From the NCBI GenBank assembly GCA_016207805.1, contig JACQZO010000011.1:52308-116307 (forward strand): a stretch of 64,000 bases of DNA, in the 5' to 3' direction. Within the stretch, counting starts at the first letter, position 1, and each line of letters begins with the position of its first letter. Both the position numbers and the translations under genes were made by a program. Shown piece after piece: positions 14,615 through 22,961 of this stretch. Source of the DNA: Candidatus Abawacabacteria bacterium (lineage in GTDB: Bacteria > Patescibacteriota > Gracilibacteria > RBG-16-42-10). The notes beneath the pieces are model-generated. The model saw only the letters and a program-made list of their open reading frames with translations. It did no database searches and had not been told where the DNA came from.

Positions 14615-15604
14615 ATGGCTGACTTAGGAATATTGCTTCAATACGCAGAGACTGTTAAAAAACGATTGATTGCTCAACAACAAAGTTTTGCTAGCAATTT
14701 ACAAGCAGTAGAGCAGGTTTGGAAAACAATCAAGCCGGAGCAGTTACCATTGGCGGCATATCAGATTCCTGCTATAGAAAAACCAACTCAAGGTTATAGT
14801 ATCATTGCTGCTGATAGCTCTCCTTTGGAACTTTCTCGTCATCGAGCAGTAGAGCTCAAGGCTGTTTCTTTGGCACGAGTATATACAGACTACCAAAAGG
14901 GCAAAGAAACTATTGAGCGCAAAATAATTGATTTACAAAAAGATGATGTGGCCACTCTCAGCAATCCTTTGTTGGAACTAGAATTTTCTGTTGGTGCCAA
15001 ATATCCTGCTCAATGCGTCTTGATTGATGGTAGTCTGATTCGTTGGCAATGGGAGCAACTAGAAAAGGCAACTAAAGAAAAGTTGGTGATTAAATACACG
15101 CAACTGTTGGTCGATAGTTATCAAAAACACTCGCCAGTTTTGGCTGTGATTGATCGCTCTCAAGGAAGAGATGTGGTTGATGAAATTGAGAAAGTTACTG
15201 GGCAAGATTATCAGGGAGTGCTAGATGAAGATTTATTTGGGCAAGTGCTTATGTCCAATAGTTTTTCGCCGGTATTTATGGCATCGTCACCCATTTTGAA
15301 ATTAGACGAGAGGTATAAGGTGGGATTTGTATATTATAAGTGTGCAGTGCGAAATGCGAAATCCGAAGTTAGTGGAGGAAATGGGGGAGTGATTAGGATA
15401 GAGTTTTTATTAGGACAAGATTTAGCAGAAGAGGCCTGGGGAATGCTGATTGATCAGGTGAATAAAGGGAAAGGGTATCCTTTTGTTATTGCTCGAGCGC
15501 ATGATACTTGTGTGGTAAAGAAGAAAGACAAGTGGTTGTTAGAGCAGACACTGATGAAATATGGAGCGATGTCGCAGAAGGAAAGATTGAAACAGATGGG
15601 ATAA
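14615..15604 (+). CDS. nurA: NurA-domain nuclease
   Basis: A 329-aa NurA-family protein, a Mn-dependent 5'-3' nuclease that in archaea works with the HerA helicase in break resection. Conserved acidic motifs are present: IIAADSSPLELSRHR (63-77), VLIDGSLIRW (135-144), LAVIDRS (176-182) and a late VIARAHDTC. No herA-type gene is beside it; FtsK, about 7 kb downstream, is a relative but not HerA. A heptamer array is read in frame as CAVRNAKSEVSG. Its start is set by the T-rich end of the upstream array. Confidence 0.85.
   Translation: MADLGILLQYAETVKKRLIAQQQSFASNLQAVEQVWKTIKPEQLPLAAYQIPAIEKPTQGYSIIAADSSPLELSRHRAVELKAVSLARVYTDYQKGKETIERKIIDLQKDDVATLSNPLLELEFSVGAKYPAQCVLIDGSLIRWQWEQLEKATKEKLVIKYTQLLVDSYQKHSPVLAVIDRSQGRDVVDEIEKVTGQDYQGVLDEDLFGQVLMSNSFSPVFMASSPILKLDERYKVGFVYYKCAVRNAKSEVSGGNGGVIRIEFLLGQDLAEEAWGMLIDQVNKGKGYPFVIARAHDTCVVKKKDKWLLEQTLMKYGAMSQKERLKQMG
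15343..15372. repeat. GAAATGC-type heptamer array inside nurA
   Basis: Four heptamers (GCAGTGC, GAAATGC, GAAATCC, GAAGTTA) in frame between conserved blocks of nurA, same unit family as the array in the AftB-like gene. Confidence 0.8.
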
Positions 15605-15679
15605 TACTAAGGACACGTTGCTCTCTTGACAATGTTTTATTATCGGTGTTGAATGGTTAGTCTTATTGTTTTTATTTGT

Positions 15680-17749
15680 ATGGGTAAATCAGCATTAGAA
15701 CTACAGAGGGAACTATTTCCGCCAGATATCAATAGAAGAAATGTCCATCTTGATGGTTTAGCTGTTCAGGGAGCTATAGCTCGACATGCTAGGCCTTATT
15801 TAGAGAGACTTAATGCAATAAGTAAGAACCCTGGATTGGAGCCTGAGTCTATACCTAGAGAGTTGCTGGATGGGATTGAAACCTGGGCCATGGGCGTTAC
15901 TTTTGCCCCTCAATCTGGAATTAGGGCTTATTTAAGAGAAGCTCTAGCTGCTTATGCCTCATATTATCGTAAAAGACCATATGAGTTACATTATACAGAA
16001 GTGTGGAAAATGGCTCGAGAAGAGGCTAGGTTTCTTGTTGGTTCATTGGATAACTTGTTGATGAGTGGTGCGTGTGCGGCAAAAATTTGGGACAATGCGG
16101 TAACCGCGGTGGATGGAAGGGAAAGAAATGAACAGCTATATGAACTTTTATATCCTTTTCTCTATTTTACTTTTTTACAGCTCGTTGGCAGAGAGGATTT
16201 GAGAAAAACAATTGCACTTGATGAAGATACTGGTGGTAAGGTTAGGGAACGTAAGACCACAATTCATCCTAGTTCAGTCCTAGAAAGACTTACGGATGGA
16301 ATGACGGTGAAAGACATTCGTGATGCAGTGAAAGATTATTATTTCGAGAGAGCCTCAATGCCAGGCCCTTTGCTAAGAGTTAAAGAGATAGTTAGTGCGG
16401 AGGGTTTGATGGCCGAGGTATATGGCGATGAATCTCGTATTGTTGTTCGCTATCCCCATGTGGAACGGGCTATGTATAGTGCATTTAATGAGATCGTTAT
16501 TAGGGCTGACCAAAATGATAGGGGGGTAGTAGTAGATGATTTGAAGAGTTTTGAAGCTCAGGTAAATGCGTGGGTTTTAAGTGCTTATGATGATGTATTA
16601 AATGTTGCTGCCCGGAGAAGGACTCTTTTGCTGGCCAATGAATTATCAGCAGACTTTTTGCCTCATGTCTCAACCAAGCTGAGTGTTTTGCAAGAAATGA
16701 ATCAATTGATTACTTCTATCGATACTGCTATTAGTCAAATGGTAGCTGATGAAGCTTTGCCTACTATTGCTGAAGTGGGCAGGCTGTTAGCCAGTGAAGG
16801 TTTCATGAAGGAGCTTAGAGTGCGAAGTCAGGGACCATTAGCATGTATAGCTGCAGCAAATGTTGCTGGATTTGATGCCGGAGTGGAGAAACTTTATAAG
16901 GGGTTAAGAACAATGCAAGGCTTAAAGTTTGTGAGACGTGGAATGGGGGCATTAATCAAAAAGTTGGAAGCACTGCTTTCTCCAGCTAAAGCTGCTACAA
17001 CGGATAGTGCTGATACTAAAGGTGTGCGTATGTTGCCAGAGGAGGCGTTGGTATTTGAACCTTGGCAAATATTATTGAATGTGCTAAAAGCAGGGGCTAA
17101 AGAACCTGGCGCTGAACAAATTAAGTATCTCCAGGCGCATGTTCTTCCTGCATTGCGGCAATGTGCTGCTGGCTATCAAGAGCTATGGACAGCTGTGGAG
17201 TATCTTGAAGTGAATTGGCAAAGTTGGTTCCAGCAGGTGGTAGGTAATGATCCTGATAATTCAGTATGGTCAGAACTTCGTACGCAATATTCTGCTAAAG
17301 GGGACGCACCTTCACAATGGCAGAAATTGGGTAGATCAGTTTTTGGCTTGGCTCCTCACCATCGTCGGCTTTCTTTAAGTGGTGCAGATACCGTGGCCTG
17401 GAGGCAGCTGAAGAAGAAGGTTATTGTTGGATTGTGGATAGGTAAACCATTTTGGACCGGAGAGAACAAGTTATTTGATTCTAATGATGCTGTTGCTCAA
17501 GTACTTTCGACATTTCCTATCTATGATAGACCAACGGCTTTTCCTGTAACTCACACTCCAGAGGTATTGGAGAATCCCGACTTATTTTTTGGTCCTCCGC
17601 AAGATTCAAGGATCCCTAATAAGCATGATATATATGTTTTCACGAAGGGATCTCTGGCACCACAAGCAGTGCTAAGGTACAGTCTTGGTACGGTCAGTCT
17701 AAAGCATATATCTCGTAGACATACTACTTTATATACAAGTGGAGAATAG
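15680..17749 (+). CDS. Large alpha-helical protein of unknown function
   Basis: A 689-aa protein from the ATG at 15680; an upstream TTG nine codons earlier is possible but adds only a hydrophobic stub. I do not recognise a family. It is predominantly helical and rich in Arg, Glu and Ala, with no signal peptide or membrane helix. A central Ala/Thr/Asp-rich linker near residues 430-460 separates two helical halves. It lies between nurA and secA with a 40-base gap to secA, and has no Shine-Dalgarno sequence. It is cytoplasmic by sequence; no enzymatic motif is visible. Confidence 0.75.
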   Translation: MGKSALELQRELFPPDINRRNVHLDGLAVQGAIARHARPYLERLNAISKNPGLEPESIPRELLDGIETWAMGVTFAPQSGIRAYLREALAAYASYYRKRPYELHYTEVWKMAREEARFLVGSLDNLLMSGACAAKIWDNAVTAVDGRERNEQLYELLYPFLYFTFLQLVGREDLRKTIALDEDTGGKVRERKTTIHPSSVLERLTDGMTVKDIRDAVKDYYFERASMPGPLLRVKEIVSAEGLMAEVYGDESRIVVRYPHVERAMYSAFNEIVIRADQNDRGVVVDDLKSFEAQVNAWVLSAYDDVLNVAARRRTLLLANELSADFLPHVSTKLSVLQEMNQLITSIDTAISQMVADEALPTIAEVGRLLASEGFMKELRVRSQGPLACIAAANVAGFDAGVEKLYKGLRTMQGLKFVRRGMGALIKKLEALLSPAKAATTDSADTKGVRMLPEEALVFEPWQILLNVLKAGAKEPGAEQIKYLQAHVLPALRQCAAGYQELWTAVEYLEVNWQSWFQQVVGNDPDNSVWSELRTQYSAKGDAPSQWQKLGRSVFGLAPHHRRLSLSGADTVAWRQLKKKVIVGLWIGKPFWTGENKLFDSNDAVAQVLSTFPIYDRPTAFPVTHTPEVLENPDLFFGPPQDSRIPNKHDIYVFTKGSLAPQAVLRYSLGTVSLKHISRRHTTLYTSGE

Positions 17750-17789
17750 TTTCTCCCTATGTTAATCTCCATTCGCTTAATTTTGCGTT

Positions 17790-20372
17790 ATGGGGATTTG
17801 GCAATGGATGTTTCCGGATGATACAGCGAAAGAGCTCAAAAAAATCTCGCACTTGGTAGCTAAGATCAACGCTCAAGAAGAAGAATATCAGCAACTTTCT
17901 GAAGAACAATTCAAAAGAAAGACTGAAGAGTTTAAGGATCGAATAGTTCAAGGTGAGTCTCTTGATAGTTTGCTCATTGAGGCTTTTGCTGTAGTAAAGA
18001 ATGCTTGTCGTCGTTTGGTAGGTACTAAGTACACGATTTCGGGGATAGAAAAGGAGTGGAATATGATTCCTTTTGATGTCCAGCTGATCGGCGGTATGGT
18101 GCTGCATCGGGGGAAAATTGCCGAGATGAAAACTGGTGAAGGAAAGACACTAGTTTCTACACTAGCAATTTATCTGAATGCTTTGACTGGTAAAGGGGTT
18201 CATGTTGTGACAGTTAATGACTATTTGGCTAAACGTGACGCTGAGTGGATGGGTATGCTCTTCCGATATTTAGGCTTGTCAGTGGGTGTCGTGGTGCATG
18301 GCGTTAGTAATGATGATAGAAGGGCTGCTTACCATGCCGATATTACTTATGGTACCAACAATGAGTTTGGTTTTGATTATCTGCGCGACAATATGGTGCA
18401 GGATATTAGTCATATTGTGCAGAGAGAACTACATTACGCTATTGTCGATGAAGTAGATTCTATTTTAGTTGATGAAGCTCGTACGCCTTTGATTATTTCT
18501 GCTCCAGCCCAGGAATCTACTAATAAATATATTCAGTATAGTGCCTTAATTCCTCGGCTCAAAAAGGATGAGGATTTTGTAGTCGATGAAAAAATGAAAA
18601 CGGCTACTTTGACTGAAAAGGGTATTGCCAATATGGAACAAATGTTGGGGATCAAAAATATTTACACTGAAGCTGGTTTCACTGAGGTGCATCATATTGA
18701 GCAAGCACTCCGTTCTCATGCTCTTTTTGTTCGTGATCGTGATTATGTGGTGAAAGATGGTGAAGTGGTGATTGTTGATGAGTTTACTGGTCGTCTCATG
18801 CCGGGAAGGCGCTATTCTGAAGGTCTTCATCAGGCTTTGGAGGCGAAAGAAAAAGTGGATGTAAAACAGGAGAGCAAAACACTGGCAACGATTACATTTC
18901 AAAACTATTTTCGTCTCTACAAAAAGTTAGCAGGTATGACTGGTACAGCTGCTACTGAGGCCGAAGAATTTGAATCTATTTATAATTTACCGGTTATCTC
19001 TATTCCCACTCATCGGCAAGTGCAAAGAAAAGATTTTGCCGATCGGGTATACAAAAATGAACGTGGCAAATTTAGTGCAGTCGTAAAAGAAATCAAGAAT
19101 AAACATGAGCAGGGCCAGCCAGTATTGGTTGGTACTATTTCTATTGAAAAGTCAGAATATTTAAGTTCACTCTTATTAAAAGAAGGTATTCCTCATCAAG
19201 TACTCAATGCCAAATTGCATGAGAAAGAAGCGGAAATCATTGCCTTGGCCGGGCAAAGGGGAGCGGTGACTATTGCCACCAATATGGCAGGTCGTGGTAC
19301 CGATATTCAACTTGGTGAAGGGGTAGGTGATGTGGGTGGTTTGCATGTTCTGGGCACTGAGCGCCATGAATCTCGTCGTATTGATAATCAGCTTCGTGGT
19401 CGTTCTGGTCGTCAGGGTGATCCGGGTAGTAGCCAATTTTATGTTTCCATGGAAGATGATCTCATGCGTCTTTTCGCTGGGGATCGAATCAAAGCTTTGA
19501 TGGGTAGGCTCAATTTTCCTGAAGATCAGGAGATTGAAAACAGTATGATGAGTTATTCAATCGAAGCAGCGCAAAAAAGAGTGGAAGGCAGAAACTTTGA
19601 TATTCGCAAACATGTTTTGCAATATGACAATGTGATGAATCATCATCGCAATTTAATTTATGCACGCCGAAAGAAAGTATTGGAAAGTAAAGAATTGAGA
19701 AGTGAAATCCGTGAAGTTCTGCGTAGTGAAATTGCTCGTTTAGTACAATTACATCAAAATATTGAAACTGGAAGTATTGATTTGAATACTTTGCGAGAAG
19801 CTTTGTCTGGCATTTATCCTTGTGATCCAGCAGTGATGAATGCTTTTCCTGCGGAAATTACTGAACATGCTGAGAGATTAAGCAATGCCTTAGCGGATCT
19901 CTATATTGCTGTCTATGACCAAAAAGTAGCCAAAGCACCAAGTCCTGATGCCATGCATTTGTTGGAGCGCTATGTATATTTGAGAAGTATCGATTCTTTA
20001 TGGATGGATCACTTGGACTATATGCAATATTTGCGAGAAAAGGTTTCTCTCAAAGCCTATGGCCAAAGAGATCCTTTGATTGAGTATAAGCAGGAGGCAT
20101 ATTTAGCTATGGAGCGACTACTGGCAGCTATTCAGATTTCAGTAGTAAATACTATTTTTAAAGTAGATTTTGCTCCCCAAATGGCTCAACCTCAAGAACA
20201 AAAAGAGCTGATTACTAATCAAGAACAAATTGAAGATACTCTTACGGAAAGCAGTGTGGCTGAGAAAAAGCCTCAACCAGTAACCAAGAAAACTACGGGG
20301 AAAACCATGGATCGCAATGATCCTTGTTACTGTGGCAGCGGTAAGAAGTATAAGAAGTGTCATGGAAAATAG
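17790..20372 (+). CDS. secA: Preprotein translocase ATPase SecA
   Basis: An 860-aa SecA motor that drives exported proteins through SecYEG. Walker A AEMKTGEGKT (111-120), VDEVDSILVDEARTP, the second helicase domain motifs (TNMAGRGTDI and RQLRGRSGRQGDPG-type blocks) and the C-terminal zinc-binding SEC-C tail CYCGSGKKYKKCHG are all present. Length is typical for compact bacterial SecA. The exported proteins elsewhere in the window (GH18, SLH proteins, lipoprotein) would be clients. Confidence 0.98.
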   Translation: MGIWQWMFPDDTAKELKKISHLVAKINAQEEEYQQLSEEQFKRKTEEFKDRIVQGESLDSLLIEAFAVVKNACRRLVGTKYTISGIEKEWNMIPFDVQLIGGMVLHRGKIAEMKTGEGKTLVSTLAIYLNALTGKGVHVVTVNDYLAKRDAEWMGMLFRYLGLSVGVVVHGVSNDDRRAAYHADITYGTNNEFGFDYLRDNMVQDISHIVQRELHYAIVDEVDSILVDEARTPLIISAPAQESTNKYIQYSALIPRLKKDEDFVVDEKMKTATLTEKGIANMEQMLGIKNIYTEAGFTEVHHIEQALRSHALFVRDRDYVVKDGEVVIVDEFTGRLMPGRRYSEGLHQALEAKEKVDVKQESKTLATITFQNYFRLYKKLAGMTGTAATEAEEFESIYNLPVISIPTHRQVQRKDFADRVYKNERGKFSAVVKEIKNKHEQGQPVLVGTISIEKSEYLSSLLLKEGIPHQVLNAKLHEKEAEIIALAGQRGAVTIATNMAGRGTDIQLGEGVGDVGGLHVLGTERHESRRIDNQLRGRSGRQGDPGSSQFYVSMEDDLMRLFAGDRIKALMGRLNFPEDQEIENSMMSYSIEAAQKRVEGRNFDIRKHVLQYDNVMNHHRNLIYARRKKVLESKELRSEIREVLRSEIARLVQLHQNIETGSIDLNTLREALSGIYPCDPAVMNAFPAEITEHAERLSNALADLYIAVYDQKVAKAPSPDAMHLLERYVYLRSIDSLWMDHLDYMQYLREKVSLKAYGQRDPLIEYKQEAYLAMERLLAAIQISVVNTIFKVDFAPQMAQPQEQKELITNQEQIEDTLTESSVAEKKPQPVTKKTTGKTMDRNDPCYCGSGKKYKKCHGK

Positions 20373-20430
20373 CCGGAACTAATTTGCCATAATTAGCAAA
20401 ATTAGCTACTTTTGGGACTAAATATTTTTT

Positions 20431-21726
20431 ATGGCTAATGAAGACGGTTTGTCGGTTTCTGGTGAAGTTGCTGCCGGCCCTTCTGTTGATGAAATAGAGC
20501 AGGCCTTGCTTGCTACTGCGCTACATGGACCAGAAGCTGCATCTCAATTAAATGGTTTGAGTGCCCCAGTTCAGTTTGCTTCGACTCTCTTACGGGATCA
20601 TGCTCGATCTTTAGCTCATTATGTTTTAATTGGTGGTGAAGATCCTCTTCTTAACCCTCTAGCGGGTCTTCCTGATGATATGAGGGGCTTGATTCTTATG
20701 TATTTAGCAAAAGTCCGGGAACATGAAAAAGCTTTCACGCGTGCTGTGAAAAGTGGTGCCACTGGAGAATCACTGGATGCTAAGATTGCTGCTATTGAAC
20801 CATTGCCATCAGTTGATGCTTGCATTGTTGTTGCTGCTCGTGCGCTTCTTCGTTTGCGGGATGATATTAAGTCTGCATTACGGCAAAATGAAGCAGATTT
20901 GTTTAGAACAATGCTGACTAGAGGTAGATCTGAAGGAGTAAGGTTTAAGCCTTTTAGTGTGCCTGAACTCTTTACCGCGGGAAGATATATAACTGGTTTG
21001 CAATCTGCAGAAGGTAATTTTCGATTAAAAGTTGGAGTGCCTAATTGTGCACCTCATTTTGAAACCATTCGTAAGGAACGATTAACCGGAGTTAAGGTTC
21101 CTCCTGTAGAATTTCGGGAGTCGGCAGATCATATTATTGATGCAGTTGTTGATAGGGCTATTGCTGAAAGTAAGCTTGATCCAGAGCACACTGTGATTGC
21201 GGTGGAATGGCGTAGTGCTTTAGCAATGGCACAAGCTTTTGCAAAAAGAGGCTTCAAAAGATTTATTCATATTGATGCCAATCGTAAAGAATCAACATCA
21301 GATCCATCCATGCATTCTGTACCCGATGTTTCTATTCTTCGGCCCGATGATGTCTTGGTAATGGCTGATCCAATGCTCGCGACTGGTAAGAGTATGGCAC
21401 AAGCATTAGAAGCGCTTGGTATCAATCCAGGCTCAAGTCGACGTGTTGTGTCCGTGTCTGTTATTTCTGCTCCAGAAGGTATATTCCATTTAGGTAAAAA
21501 ATTCCCAGGTGTTGAGTTCTTTACAGCTGCCTTGGATCAATACTTAAATGAATTGGCGTTCATATGCATAGGCTTGGGAGATTTTGGTGATCTATATTTT
21601 GCTGATGTCGTTGGTGCTTTACTTGAGGAGTTTATTAATTACTGGAAATCTTTAGGTATGTTTAATAATGAACAAGAAATGGCTGCCTTGCGTCTCAGAT
21701 TTGTTGAACATAAAAATAGAGTGTAA
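20431..21726 (+). CDS. Uracil-phosphoribosyltransferase-like domain with a long N-terminal extension
   Basis: The C-terminal about 230 residues follow UPRTase: an APHFETIRKERLTG...EFRESADHIIDAVVDRAI block (207-244), the PRPP loop MADPMLATGKSM (311-322) and uracil-site-like FICIGLGDFGDLYF (377-390). UPRTases normally have YIVPGLGDAGDR there, so proline and arginine positions differ. The first about 195 residues are an unrelated helical extension, making the protein (431 aa) twice the usual length. It may be a divergent phosphoribosyltransferase with a changed base or a regulatory role. The ATG follows a T-run. Confidence 0.7.
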   Translation: MANEDGLSVSGEVAAGPSVDEIEQALLATALHGPEAASQLNGLSAPVQFASTLLRDHARSLAHYVLIGGEDPLLNPLAGLPDDMRGLILMYLAKVREHEKAFTRAVKSGATGESLDAKIAAIEPLPSVDACIVVAARALLRLRDDIKSALRQNEADLFRTMLTRGRSEGVRFKPFSVPELFTAGRYITGLQSAEGNFRLKVGVPNCAPHFETIRKERLTGVKVPPVEFRESADHIIDAVVDRAIAESKLDPEHTVIAVEWRSALAMAQAFAKRGFKRFIHIDANRKESTSDPSMHSVPDVSILRPDDVLVMADPMLATGKSMAQALEALGINPGSSRRVVSVSVISAPEGIFHLGKKFPGVEFFTAALDQYLNELAFICIGLGDFGDLYFADVVGALLEEFINYWKSLGMFNNEQEMAALRLRFVEHKNRV

Positions 21727-21763
21727 CATGCTCGCGACAGATTAAATGTACTTAACATTTTCT

Positions 21764-22345
21764 ATGAACCGTTCTTTTTCTAAATTAGCTATTGTTGGTG
21801 GTGTGACATTATCTCTGCTGTTACCGCTTGCCACTGTTTCTGCAAATGAAACTCCACTTCGTGATCGCATGCAAACTGCTAAAGCGCAGATTCGCCAAAT
21901 TAAGGAAACGGCAAAGGCAGAAATTAAACAAATTAGAGAAGAGCTTTCTGAAGGAAAGCGTACTGCTATGTCACATGCTATGAATGGTATCAAGGAGCGT
22001 TTTGAGCATGCTTTAGTGCGTATGGGAGATATTGCTGAGCGAATGACTACCAAGGCTAAAGAATTAGCTAGTAAGGGCGTAAATATTACTGAAGTAGAGA
22101 ATTTAATTGCTGCTGCAAAGGCAAAATTGCAAACAGCTGGTACTTTGATTACAGCTGCAGAAGCTCAATTTCAAGGTTTAGCTGATGCTGCTGATCGTCC
22201 AGCGGCGTTCCAGGCTTTCCGTACTAGTATTCAACAAATCAAAGAAGCGCTCAAATCTGCGCATACTACTTTACAAGAAGCAGCAAAAAAGTTGAAAACA
22301 ATATACCAAGCATCACAGACTCCTACTCCTAGCCCCAGTGCTTAG
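21764..22345 (+). CDS. Secreted coiled-coil protein
   Basis: A 193-aa protein beginning at the ATG at 21764, since MNRSFSKLAIVGGVTLSLLL is a good signal peptide with cleavage after VSA. The mature part is almost continuous amphipathic helix (KAQIRQIKETAKAEIKQIREEL and similar heptads) ending in a Pro/Thr/Ser tail. Helical periplasmic or cell-surface proteins of this sort are common in CPR genomes. No domain recognised. It is followed by a lipoprotein gene on the same strand. Confidence 0.7.
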   Translation: MNRSFSKLAIVGGVTLSLLLPLATVSANETPLRDRMQTAKAQIRQIKETAKAEIKQIREELSEGKRTAMSHAMNGIKERFEHALVRMGDIAERMTTKAKELASKGVNITEVENLIAAAKAKLQTAGTLITAAEAQFQGLADAADRPAAFQAFRTSIQQIKEALKSAHTTLQEAAKKLKTIYQASQTPTPSPSA

Positions 22346-22452
22346 TAATGTTTTTAGTAGTCAATGCGTATTATCAATTAATGATAGTGACAAATATACA
22401 TAGATAAGGGCTCTATCATATTTCTCACTATCATTCTCTGTTATCTTCTCTT

Positions 22453-22767
22453 ATGTTTCTCTCTTTTTCCCACCTTACTACCACTGGTTTGATTCTGACT
22501 ATGCTAACTTTAGCAGGATGTACTCAAGGGTCTTCAGTGGTGAGAAATACGGCGCCAGCAACTCTCAATACTATGCCTGCTTACGAACATTCTTTGGATG
22601 ATATCTTATTGGAGAATGATGATGTCTTTTTAGAAAAAATTGCTCGCGAACTTGATGTGGATTTCACTGGCACTGATGCCGTAGGTAATTTATCAGAACA
22701 GCTAGATACCATCCATTGGGATGACATTGATGCTAGTTTGCGAGAGATTGAGGAACAACTAAAATAA
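22453..22767 (+). CDS. Small lipoprotein
   Basis: A 104-aa protein whose hydrophobic N-terminus ends in the lipobox LTLAGC (cysteine at about residue 23), so it would be lipidated and membrane-anchored. The mature part is acidic, with DDILLENDDVFLEK and a SLREIEEQLK tail. No known family. An AATTACG heptamer array starts right at its stop codon. Confidence 0.7.
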   Translation: MFLSFSHLTTTGLILTMLTLAGCTQGSSVVRNTAPATLNTMPAYEHSLDDILLENDDVFLEKIARELDVDFTGTDAVGNLSEQLDTIHWDDIDASLREIEEQLK

Positions 22768-22797
22768 TTACAAATTACGAATTACTAATGACGAATG
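22766..22797. repeat. AATTACG heptamer array after the lipoprotein gene
   Basis: Four heptamers beginning at the stop codon. It forms an inverted pair with the array at 22886-22916, enclosing about 90 bases of otherwise featureless intergenic DNA. Confidence 0.85.
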
Positions 22798-22885
22798 CAC
22801 TCAGGGAAGATTGCATGAAATAGTTAAGCCTTGCTGCGAAATAATGGCCTGGTTTTATGTTAGGAACAATAAAGCTAAATGCTGA

Positions 22886-22916
22886 TTTGTAATTCGTAAT
22901 TTGTAATTCGTAATTC
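22886..22916. repeat. TAATTCG heptamer array before ftsK
   Basis: Four heptamers (TAATTCG, TAATTTG, TAATTCG, TAATTC) upstream of ftsK, inverted relative to 22766-22797. Confidence 0.85.
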
Positions 22917-22961
22917 TTTTTGAGCTTTTGTTCTGCTATCATCAAGCTGCTAATTATTTTC

